Below, piece by piece: positions 7,475 through 14,036 of a stretch of DNA of 26,392 nucleotides. The stretch is from JAZKFR01 sp040386295 (GTDB lineage: Bacteria > Pseudomonadota > Gammaproteobacteria > Burkholderiales > Rhodocyclaceae): the NCBI GenBank assembly GCA_040386295.1, contig JAZKFR010000115.1, positions 1 to 26,392 of the forward strand, written 5' to 3'. Under the pieces are notes generated by a model, which had not been told where the DNA came from, searched no databases, and worked only from the letters and a program-made list of their open reading frames with translations. Each line of letters starts with the position of its first letter. The stretch's first letter is position 1. Made by a program: the position numbers and the translations under genes.

Positions 7475-7894
7475 ATGAAATCGTTAATCGTGGAGGTCAT
7501 CAATACCGTGAATGCGCAAAGCAAACCGCGTACTTTTGAAATTATCTGCCTCTGCGCCGACTGGTGCAGCGCCTGCAGAAACCTCAAAGCGCAATTTGCA
7601 ACACTGGCTAGCGAGCTGCACTACCCTATTTATTGGCTAGATGTCGAAACCTACGACGAAGCCTTAAACAAGGCTGAAATCGAGATCGAAACCTTTCCGA
7701 CCATCATCGTGACAGCAAAGCAGGCAGAACATAACAGAGCAATCTATTTCGCCGGCAGCATAGAACCAAATATCGCCAGCCTAACGCGCTTACTCAAGGC
7801 ACTGAGCAGAAGCACAACACCGGCGCTAAACGAAACAAGCTGGCAATCAGCGCTAAAACAACTCGAAGCAGCGGGTGCTTTTGCGGGGGTTTAG
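7475..7894 (+). CDS. Thioredoxin-like protein with a CSAC active site
   Basis: This 139-residue protein has a thioredoxin fold. The active site WCSAC has Cys31 and Cys34, and the cis-proline loop is FPTIIV (Pro75). There is no signal peptide, so it is predicted cytosolic, as a reductase or thiol-disulfide carrier. It is not classic thioredoxin, because the motif is CSAC rather than CGPC. The start is unsettled: ATG 7475 has little SD, while in-frame GTG 7508 has GGAGG eleven bases upstream and would remove 11 residues. A C-terminal extension of about 35 residues after the fold is unexplained. Its substrate is unknown. Confidence 0.85.
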   Translation: MKSLIVEVINTVNAQSKPRTFEIICLCADWCSACRNLKAQFATLASELHYPIYWLDVETYDEALNKAEIEIETFPTIIVTAKQAEHNRAIYFAGSIEPNIASLTRLLKALSRSTTPALNETSWQSALKQLEAAGAFAGV

Positions 7895-8196
7895 GCGGCT
7901 CGAGCGACTCGAGATAAGCTCAACAGAGTGCCCAACACACAGCACACTTACGCTCATTGACATACAAAAACAGGCATGGCTCAAAACGAGCAGACCCCTC
8001 TCCTCCGCAACCTTATGCAAACAGCCTACCCTACGATAATTCGAAGCACTGCAAGCTAGCTTGTGTCCAGCAGACGATTGGCCGGACAACTACACTTTGG
8101 TGGCACGGTGTAAACTATCAAGCCACAAGTAGTTCATTCCGATTCGCATTAGAACCGACACTTGGTCGCATTTTTGGGCGGCGTATTGCCTTGCTA

Positions 8197-8350
8197 GAGT
8201 AACGCTCTGTGGTTCGTCTTAACATCTAAATTCAATGCAAATTGGCGTTACATACTGCCACAGCAGCTTCCCGGCCTTGACTGCCTCGCTGTGAGCAGTC
8301 CTGGTAACGTGCGATTCCATTAGTGCCAATGGTTCACAGGGACGTTACTC
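8197..8350. promoter_or_regulatory. Cluster of four CGTTAC/GTAACG sites ahead of the cqsA-like gene
   Basis: GAGTAACG (8197-8204) and CGTTACTC (8343-8350) are exact 8-bp reverse complements. Between them are CGTTAC (8246-8251) and GTAACG (8304-8309). Orientation alternates along about 150 bp, ending 30 bp before the ATG. This could be an array of regulator half-sites. No known regulator consensus is matched. Confidence 0.35.
8279..8300. promoter_or_regulatory. 6-bp inverted repeat with a 10-nt loop in the cqsA-like gene leader
   Basis: GACTGC (8279-8284) and GCAGTC (8295-8300) are perfect complements. They overlap a TTGACT hexamer (8277-8282) that could act as a -35 box. It may be an operator or an RNA hairpin in the leader. 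Confidence 0.3.
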
Positions 8351-8380
8351 AGGGTTAAAACAGTCAGTCGGAAGTATCTT

Positions 8381-9616
8381 ATGACCACCATTGATCGCCC
8401 CCCCGTATTGTTTCGCAACCCCCCTTTGTCTGCGCAACTCACCCAACGTATCGCGCGCGACTTTACCCCGCGCTGGGAAAAACAATGGGGCGGAAAATTT
8501 GTACTGCACGGACGTCAGCCTACGCCCAACTCGATTCGGCTTGATGGCAACGATTATCTCAACATCAGCGGACACCCCGATATTGTCCAAGCTCAAGTTG
8601 ACGCCTTGACACAAAGCCAAGAATCGGTCGTTCAATCGGCTGTTTTTCACCTCGATCAACATCCAGCCTGCAGCTTAGCGACGGAGATGGCGCATTGGAT
8701 GGGTAAGGAAGACGGGTTTATTTGTACCTCTGGATTTTCCGCTAACACCGGTTTACTCCAAATCATTGCCAGCGCAGAGACCCCCGTTTACCTGGACATG
8801 CTAGCGCATGCCTCGCTCTGGGAAGGTGCGCATGCGGCACGTGCACCCGCTTACGGTTTTCGTCATAACGATGTAGCACACCTGTCGCGCATAATTGCCA
8901 AAAATGGACCAGGCGTAGTGGTGGTCGACTCGGTTTATAGCACTACGGGGGCTCTTTGCCCTTTGGCCGAGATACTTGCTGTAACTGAAAAATATGGCTG
9001 CATGATTGTGGTCGACGAATCCCATTCGCTGGGGACGCATGGGCCAGGAGGCGCTGGTTTATGCGCCGCATTAGGTCTATCTGAACGCGTACATTTTGTC
9101 ACTGCCAGCCTAGCCAAAGCCTTTGCCGGACGTGCGGGATTTTTTTCGATGCCCTCAGCAATGCGTTACTACATGTTGGTAACCAATCACTCGAACATTT
9201 TCAGCTCAAGCTTATTGCCATACGAAATCGCAGGACTGGCTGCAACGCTGAGTGTTGTGCGCGATAGCAACGATGCCCGTGCACGATTGCACGCACACAC
9301 AAAACGTTTGCGCACCAGCCTTCTCGCGATGGGTTACCCAATCGAGCACGGTAGTGAACAAATTATTGCTTTAGAAGCGGGCTCCGAATCGGACACAACG
9401 CGATTACGCGACCATTTAGAAACACGTGGTGTGCATGGCGCAATTTTTTGCGCACCAGCAACCAGCCGCGACCGAGCCATGGTTCGTTTAACGCTAAATG
9501 CTGGTTTGACTGCCTCGGAAATCGAGAGAATTGAGCTGGCTGCAAAAGAGGTTGCTGCGATTGTTAAACCTTGGGAATGGCAGATTGCAAAACGGACACG
9601 CAAAGTACGCTCGTAA
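8381..9616 (+). CDS. cqsA: CqsA/LqsA-like autoinducer synthase (PLP-dependent alpha-oxoamine synthase)
   Basis: Members of this family condense an acyl-CoA with a small amine substrate to build alpha-hydroxyketone signals (CAI-1 in Vibrio, LAI-1 in Legionella). The 411-residue product shows the fold-type I PLP signature VVDESHSLGTHGPGG (Asp212 for the pyridine nitrogen, His215) and the Schiff-base lysine Lys246 in TASLAKAFAGRAG. The opening LDGNDYLNISGHPDI is typical. A related KBL or BioF enzyme is possible from the fold alone, but the adjacent CqsS-type kinase strongly favours a signal synthase. The start is supported by GGAAG six bases upstream. The acyl chain and final signal cannot be read from sequence. 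Confidence 0.9.
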   Translation: MTTIDRPPVLFRNPPLSAQLTQRIARDFTPRWEKQWGGKFVLHGRQPTPNSIRLDGNDYLNISGHPDIVQAQVDALTQSQESVVQSAVFHLDQHPACSLATEMAHWMGKEDGFICTSGFSANTGLLQIIASAETPVYLDMLAHASLWEGAHAARAPAYGFRHNDVAHLSRIIAKNGPGVVVVDSVYSTTGALCPLAEILAVTEKYGCMIVVDESHSLGTHGPGGAGLCAALGLSERVHFVTASLAKAFAGRAGFFSMPSAMRYYMLVTNHSNIFSSSLLPYEIAGLAATLSVVRDSNDARARLHAHTKRLRTSLLAMGYPIEHGSEQIIALEAGSESDTTRLRDHLETRGVHGAIFCAPATSRDRAMVRLTLNAGLTASEIERIELAAKEVAAIVKPWEWQIAKRTRKVRS

Positions 9617-9718
9617 AGTAGCTAAGGCTAAGGGCAATTCAGATTTTGCCAATCGCGTTACCATTGCGCTCTGCATTAACTTGACACCAACTTGAGAAGC
9701 ACTAACACGAGTGACTCA

Positions 9719-12325
9719 ATGAACATCTTGCGCAAAGCACAGGCTCAAAGCTTAAAGGGTTTAGGGCAAATACGATGCTGGCTGTACGAGCACATCGTTT
9801 TACCACCGCTTGAACCCATATTGCATCCATCAACCAGGCGTATTCAATACCTTGGACTGTTTATGTTTGTTGGGAACCCTTTGTTTTTATGGGTTTGGAG
9901 TAGCTGGCTTGTACAACCTTATGAGAATTCTGTACTGCGATTGTTCAACAGTTTTCTTGGGCTTCTACTTATGCTGCCTGTGGTTAACCGTGATCCGCAA
10001 AGTCTGCTAGCCAACACTGCATTCACAGTGATTTCTTGGTTTCAGTTGCCAGTATTTTTTAGCTGGATGTACCTATGCAACAGTGGTGGCAGCGCCTGGA
10101 TGGCAAGTGTGAGCGTGATGATTTTGATTTGGTATCACGTCATTGATTGGCGTTTGGCCAGCGTCGGCCTAGTTTTGGGGGGAACTGCTGCATGGGCTTT
10201 ATTTAAGCTGATTGACCCAGCCGTGATGCCTATGGAGTTTGAGCAACTTGCAACCAACTCAGTAGTAATTTCCTTCAGCTTTGCTATGGCATTGCTCTTG
10301 GGTGCGCTCTCAGCCAACGCGAGACAAGCCCATCTGGCACATGCCCGAGAACAGAAAAAAGCGCTTACAGCACTAGCTGGCTCCATCGCCCACGAAATGC
10401 GCAATCCTTTGAGCCAAGTCAAATACAGCCTGGACGCTCTTGAGCATGTATTACCCACGCCCAGCATTGTACGCACGACACACCCGGTGACGACGCAAGA
10501 CCTGGACACGCTGTATCAGAACTTATCGCAGGCGCAACTCGCGATTAAGCGCGGGCTGCAGGTGATTTCGATGACGCTAGACGAAGTCAAAGGAAAAGCG
10601 CTAAACACCGCGAATTTTGCGTACTTATCTGCTGAACAGACGGTGCGTAAAGCGGTTGATGAGTACGGCTACGAAACGGAAGGCGAACGCAGCAAAGTGA
10701 GCGTTTCAGTGGTGCGTGATTTCATGTTTAAAGGCGATGAAACCGTCGCTATTTTCATCTTGTTCAACCTGATCAAAAACGCACTGTATTACTTTGGAAC
10801 GAAGCCGAATGCCCAGCTGCTCATCACCGTCGATGAACCCGCGATCTATGTCAAAGACACGGGGCCCGGCATTGAACCGGAAGTATTGAGCCGCTTATTT
10901 GAGTCATTCAACTCAGTTGGCAAAGAGCATGGTACTGGCCTCGGGCTATCGTATTGCAAGCGCAGTATGCAGGCCTTTGGCGGCGATATTCATTGCACTT
11001 CTAGCCTTGATCAATACACCGAATTTACGCTTTTATTCCCGCGCATTTCGGCGGCAGAGCTAACGCAATATGAAACAGCAGTGCGCCAAAAAGCGCAGCT
11101 TGCGTTCACCGGCAAATGTTTTCTCGTCGTTGACGATATGGAAACGGTAAGGCGCATCACGGCACATTATTTGCAGAATCTAGGCGCCGAAGTGTGCACA
11201 GCGCAAAATGGCCAAGAAGCCATCGATAAGCTCAAACAAGGCACCTTCGATCTGATCGTCATGGATCTCAATATGCCGGTGCTCGATGGCTACGCCGCAG
11301 CCGAAAGAATCCGCGCCGGTATTGTTCCTGAGCAGCAGCACATTCCCATCGCCGCTTTTTCTACGGAGCCCGCTTTTGTCGCACAAGTCAAAGCCCAAAA
11401 GGTAGGTATCAACGCCTTTATTGGCAAACCTTGCGGGCAATTTGAACTGATTCAGGCGCTAGAAAAGATACTGACTGAGGCCGAGATTAGGACTGCGGCT
11501 GAGCCGGTCATGGCAAACACCGACCCCTGTGCCGAATTGTTTGGCAGAGTCATCCTGGTGGTCGATGACTCTGCGTTGAATCGAAAAATCCTCAATCGCT
11601 ATCTCAGCCAGGCCAAAGTGATCGTTGTTGAAGCCGGGAATGGTAAAGAGGCTTTGCTGCATCTGGCGCAAACACGTTTTGATCTTGTGCTGCTCGACAT
11701 GCAAATGCCAGAAATGGGGGGAATTGAAGTCACGCAGCTGATTCGACAAACGCCCAGCCCCTATCAACAGGTCAAAATTGTCATGCTCACCGCCAATTTT
11801 GATGAGGCCAGCATGGCGCAGACCTATGCCGCTGGTGCTGACGCATTTATCAGCAAACCGGTCAGTTTGGATCCGCAGTATCAGGAGATACGTCAGCTAC
11901 TGCGCGGTGTAGCACGGCAAGAAAGTGTCCGTGCGCCGGTGCCTCAGCCTGAGCTACTCAGTCAAGCGACAAGGATCCCGCTAATTGACCCGCAAGTCTT
12001 AGCAAGACTGCACGATCTGACGCTCTTGCCAGAAGTGCTGCCTATTTTTGAGATTCAATCAGCGGAGTCGATACGATTGCTCGCACAGGCGCTGGCGTCA
12101 AACGATCTGCAGCAAGCTAGCCAGGCACTACATGCGTACAAGGGAAGCAGCGGCAGTATCGGCGCGCAAGCTTTACACGAAATGCTCAGGCATGCGTACG
12201 CAGACACTCAGCAAGGCCGTTGGCCGCAAACGGAGAATTGGTTAAGCCAGGTGCAAACATTGCACAGACAGACGCTGCAAGCTTTAGCGAATTATCAAAA
12301 GGCACTGAAACTCAGTACCAGCTAG
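9719..12325 (+). CDS. cqsS: CqsS-like hybrid sensor kinase with two receivers and an HPt domain
   Basis: This is probably the receptor for the signal made by the upstream gene. The 868-residue product has six predicted membrane helices (about 43-198) and little periplasmic sequence, as in CqsS. It then has a kinase with H-box SIAHEMRNPLSQ (His225), N-box FNLIKNALYYFG, DTGPGIEP and GTGLGLSYCKRSM. Two receivers follow, with phospho-acceptors Asp516 (VMDLNMP) and Asp660 (LLDMQMP). A C-terminal HPt domain has His805 (ALHAYKGSSGSIGA). All phosphorelay residues are present. Vibrio CqsS ends after one receiver and uses separate LuxU as HPt, so this chain appears to hold the whole relay. ATG 9719 is preferred; a TTG at 9692 would add nine residues. 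It lies 102 bp after the synthase. No response regulator is adjacent. Confidence 0.9.
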   Translation: MNILRKAQAQSLKGLGQIRCWLYEHIVLPPLEPILHPSTRRIQYLGLFMFVGNPLFLWVWSSWLVQPYENSVLRLFNSFLGLLLMLPVVNRDPQSLLANTAFTVISWFQLPVFFSWMYLCNSGGSAWMASVSVMILIWYHVIDWRLASVGLVLGGTAAWALFKLIDPAVMPMEFEQLATNSVVISFSFAMALLLGALSANARQAHLAHAREQKKALTALAGSIAHEMRNPLSQVKYSLDALEHVLPTPSIVRTTHPVTTQDLDTLYQNLSQAQLAIKRGLQVISMTLDEVKGKALNTANFAYLSAEQTVRKAVDEYGYETEGERSKVSVSVVRDFMFKGDETVAIFILFNLIKNALYYFGTKPNAQLLITVDEPAIYVKDTGPGIEPEVLSRLFESFNSVGKEHGTGLGLSYCKRSMQAFGGDIHCTSSLDQYTEFTLLFPRISAAELTQYETAVRQKAQLAFTGKCFLVVDDMETVRRITAHYLQNLGAEVCTAQNGQEAIDKLKQGTFDLIVMDLNMPVLDGYAAAERIRAGIVPEQQHIPIAAFSTEPAFVAQVKAQKVGINAFIGKPCGQFELIQALEKILTEAEIRTAAEPVMANTDPCAELFGRVILVVDDSALNRKILNRYLSQAKVIVVEAGNGKEALLHLAQTRFDLVLLDMQMPEMGGIEVTQLIRQTPSPYQQVKIVMLTANFDEASMAQTYAAGADAFISKPVSLDPQYQEIRQLLRGVARQESVRAPVPQPELLSQATRIPLIDPQVLARLHDLTLLPEVLPIFEIQSAESIRLLAQALASNDLQQASQALHAYKGSSGSIGAQALHEMLRHAYADTQQGRWPQTENWLSQVQTLHRQTLQALANYQKALKLSTS

Positions 12326-12474
12326 AGCACGCAAAAAGCGAGCGTTTGTAGGGCGCCAAGGGTTCGGTTGTGAGGGCATTGCTTGCGCAACAAAACAGCC
12401 CGCAAAGCTTGCTACTGCTGAGGGAGGTTAAACACGGAGCACACGGAAAACGCCGAGCGTGCGGGCAAAAAGAA

Positions 12475-12499
12475 ACGCACAAGAAACTATCTTGTGCGT
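12475..12499. terminator. Strong hairpin between cqsS and rpmG, likely terminator (best on the minus strand)
   Basis: ACGCACAAGA (12475-12484) and TCTTGTGCGT (12490-12499) form a perfect 10-bp stem with the loop AACTA. On the minus strand the stem is followed by TTTCTTTTTG, a good intrinsic terminator for the rpmB-rpmG operon. On the plus strand a T-run appears only about 16 bp downstream, so termination of cqsS there is less certain. The rest of 12326-12612 shows no gene. Confidence 0.6.
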
Positions 12500-12612
12500 A
12501 CTTGATTTAGCTTGATTTTTTACTTCACTTACTTCATTTGCTCGCCCTGCACTGCTTTCTTAAACACTTTGGGCGTGGGTTGAAGCAAACCGGTACAGCG
12601 TAAAACGGCAAA

Positions 12613-12768
12613 TTATTTCAGCTTGGTTTCTTTGTACAAAACGTGCTTGCGGGCTTTTGGATCGTATTTCTTGATCTCCATTTTGCCCGGCATGGTGCGC
12701 TTGTTTTTGGTCGTCGTATAAAAGTGCCCGGTATCTTCGGTCGACTCAAGTTTGATTTTTTCACGCAT
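12613..12768 (-). CDS. rpmG: 50S ribosomal protein L33
   Basis: The 51-residue product MREKIKLESTEDTGHFYTTT... ends in KARKHVLYKETKLK. It matches bacterial L33 across its length and is the cysteine-free (zinc-independent) form, since no CxxC pairs are present. It lies 56 bp downstream of rpmB, the usual rpmB-rpmG pairing, with GAGG ten bases before the ATG. A perfect 20-bp palindrome sits in the gap between the two genes. Confidence 0.97.
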   Translation of the reverse strand: MREKIKLESTEDTGHFYTTTKNKRTMPGKMEIKKYDPKARKHVLYKETKLK

Positions 12769-12799
12769 AACAGCAGATCCTCAGTTCTTAACTTAAATG

Positions 12800-12819
12800 T
12801 TGCAACAAGCTTGTTGCAA
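12800..12819. promoter_or_regulatory. Perfect 20-bp palindrome between rpmB and rpmG
   Basis: The half-site TTGCAACAAG is followed directly by its reverse complement CTTGTTGCAA. It lies 5 bp downstream of the rpmB stop and 31 bp upstream of the rpmG start. It could be a protein-binding site, or an RNA stem that protects or attenuates the dicistronic message. There is no T-run, so it is not an intrinsic terminator. Confidence 0.5.
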
Positions 12820-12824
12820 TGACT

Positions 12825-13103
12825 CTAGCGAGCAGCGATTTTGCTGCCGCGAGCATTTTTGACTTGGGCAGCTTTAGCAGCAGTCGCCTTTAGATCAGCC
12901 AACACGGCCTCGATGCCATTTTTGTCGATCAAGCGAATCGCCGCAGTAGAGAGACGCAAGCGAACCCAGCGCTTTTCTTCTTCCAGCCAGAAGCGATGCG
13001 ATTGCAGATTCGGAAGGAAGCGCCTTTTGGTTTTGTTATTCGCGTGGGAAACGTTGTTCCCACTCATTGGGCCTTTGCCCGTAACTTGGCAGAAACGCGC
13101 CAT
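12825..13103 (-). CDS. rpmB: 50S ribosomal protein L28
   Basis: The product begins MARFCQVTGKGPMSGNNVSHANNKTKRRFLPNLQSHRFW, the classic L28 sequence. It continues through VRLRLSTAAIRLIDKNGIEAVLADL. At 92 residues it is longer than the 77-78 residues of E. coli L28, because of a C-terminal Ala/Lys-rich tail. GGAG lies seven bases before the ATG. It is the first gene of the rpmB-rpmG operon, with a candidate promoter at 13146-13175. Confidence 0.97.
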   Translation of the reverse strand: MARFCQVTGKGPMSGNNVSHANNKTKRRFLPNLQSHRFWLEEEKRWVRLRLSTAAIRLIDKNGIEAVLADLKATAAKAAQVKNARGSKIAAR

Positions 13104-13145
13104 GGTTTTGCTCCGATTAGATTGTTCTTAAACGTAAAGCCGGCC

Positions 13146-13175
13146 ATTCTAGCCGAAACAGCGGGGCTTGCTCAA
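13146..13175 (-). promoter_or_regulatory. Candidate sigma-70 promoter of rpmB-rpmG
   Basis: Read on the minus strand, TTGAGC (13175-13170) and TAGAAT (13151-13146) are separated by 18 bp. The -10 is followed by a GC-rich GGCCGGC discriminator, as expected for a growth-rate-controlled ribosomal protein promoter. The -35 overlaps the inverted repeat GGCTTG/CAAGCC, which on the plus strand is followed by six T residues. Confidence 0.5.
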
Positions 13176-13185
13176 GCCTTTTTTA
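13166..13185 (+). terminator. Small plus-strand terminator-like hairpin overlapping the rpmB promoter
   Basis: GGCTT-GCTC-AAGCC is followed directly by TTTTTT on the plus strand. No plus-strand gene lies upstream. If active it would stop antisense RNA before it enters radC in reverse. The five-pair stem is weak. Confidence 0.3.
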
Positions 13186-13194
13186 CAAGCGTCG

Positions 13195-13872
13195 CTAGAG
13201 CAAACCCCGTTCAGCGAACGACAAGGGGGTCGCTTGGCCCGCCACAATAAAGTGATCAAGCACACGCACGTCGATCAGCGCCAGCGCTTTTTTCAGCTCG
13301 CCAGTCAGAAAAATATCGGCTGACGAAGGTTCGGCCAGACCAGAAGGATGGTTGTGCGCCAAAATGACCGAGGCTGCGTTATGCGCCAAAGCTTTTTTGA
13401 GCACCTCTCGCGGATACACGCTGCTCTGCGTCAGCGTGCCGCGAAACAGCGTCTCGCCGGCAAGCAAACGGTTTTGCGCGTCCAGCCAAAGCACATAAAA
13501 AACCTCGTGCGGCAAGCACGCCAAATGCAAACGCAAATAATCGCGCACCGCCGCAGGTGAGGCGAAGGCGTCGTTTTGCGTCATTTCTTCCGCCAGGGCG
13601 CGGCGCGACATCTCAAAGACGGCTTGCAACTGCACGTATTTGGCAACCCCCATCCCACGCACAGCAGAAAAATCAGCCTGCTTTGCCGCAAACAGACGAT
13701 TCAATCCGCCAAAGTGCGCAATCAAATCGCGCGCCAGGTCAACAGCGCTTTTTCCCTTAACACCGACGCGCAAAAAAATAGCCAGCAGCTCGGCATCCGA
13801 CAGCGCAGCACAGCCCTGCGCCAAAAGGCGCTCACGCGGACGTTCTTCCTTCGGCCAGTCGGTAATCGCCAT
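13195..13872 (-). CDS. radC: RadC-family JAB/MPN-domain protein
   Basis: The 225-residue product has an N-terminal helix-hairpin-helix-like part (LSDAELLAIFLRVGVKGKSAVDLA ... GMGVAKYVQLQAVFEMSRR). Its C-terminal domain holds the JAMM metal motif HNHPSG...D (His173, His175, Asp186). This matches chromosomal RadC. The biochemical role is unsettled; despite the name, a direct DNA-repair role is disputed. It starts 164 bp from, and divergent to, coaBC, a common proteobacterial arrangement. TAGAAT at 13910-13905 on the minus strand is a candidate -10. Confidence 0.96.
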   Translation of the reverse strand: MAITDWPKEERPRERLLAQGCAALSDAELLAIFLRVGVKGKSAVDLARDLIAHFGGLNRLFAAKQADFSAVRGMGVAKYVQLQAVFEMSRRALAEEMTQNDAFASPAAVRDYLRLHLACLPHEVFYVLWLDAQNRLLAGETLFRGTLTQSSVYPREVLKKALAHNAASVILAHNHPSGLAEPSSADIFLTGELKKALALIDVRVLDHFIVAGQATPLSFAERGLL

Positions 13873-13942
13873 GGGGCTTTCTCACGTAAAATGTCGGGCT
13901 CGGCATTCTAATTCGATTTCCAGGCGTATTAAGCGCGCAGCA

Positions 13943-13969
13943 AAAGCAAATAAGGCAAATAAAGCAAAT
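13943..13969. repeat. 9-bp tandem repeat, three copies, in the radC-coaBC divergent region
   Basis: AAAGCAAAT, AAGGCAAAT and AAAGCAAAT lie at 13943-13951, 13952-13960 and 13961-13969. They sit upstream of both start codons, so copy number would change promoter spacing. Confidence 0.75.
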
Positions 13970-14036
13970 CACTAGCGCAGGCAACAGCTGAGAAGCGCTC
14001 AACTGAGCAAGCCAAATAACCAAGCAGGGATCTTTC

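Larger units (their letters stand above)
7895..8380. other. 486-bp gene-free region upstream of the cqsA-like gene
   Basis: No coding sequence is supported here. A self-complementary CTCGAG-CGA-CTCGAG element (7899-7913) follows the thioredoxin stop; it lacks a T-run and is a poor terminator. The right half holds four CGTTAC/GTAACG hexamers and a 6-bp inverted repeat, listed separately. A TTG-started frame at 7957-8202 has no recognisable protein features. The region probably holds the promoter and control sites of the signalling pair (inference). Confidence 0.6.

Noticed and set aside
7899..7913. CTCGAG-CGA-CTCGAG as a terminator of the thioredoxin-like gene
   Set aside because: The stem is only six pairs with a three-base loop, and no T-run follows it. 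Two restriction-type palindromes close together are an adequate explanation.
7957..8202. 81-codon TTG-started frame in the gap before the cqsA-like gene
   Set aside because: It has no ribosome binding site, no recognisable motif and low-complexity, Pro/Ser/Arg-rich composition. It lies in the presumed control region, so it is treated as chance.
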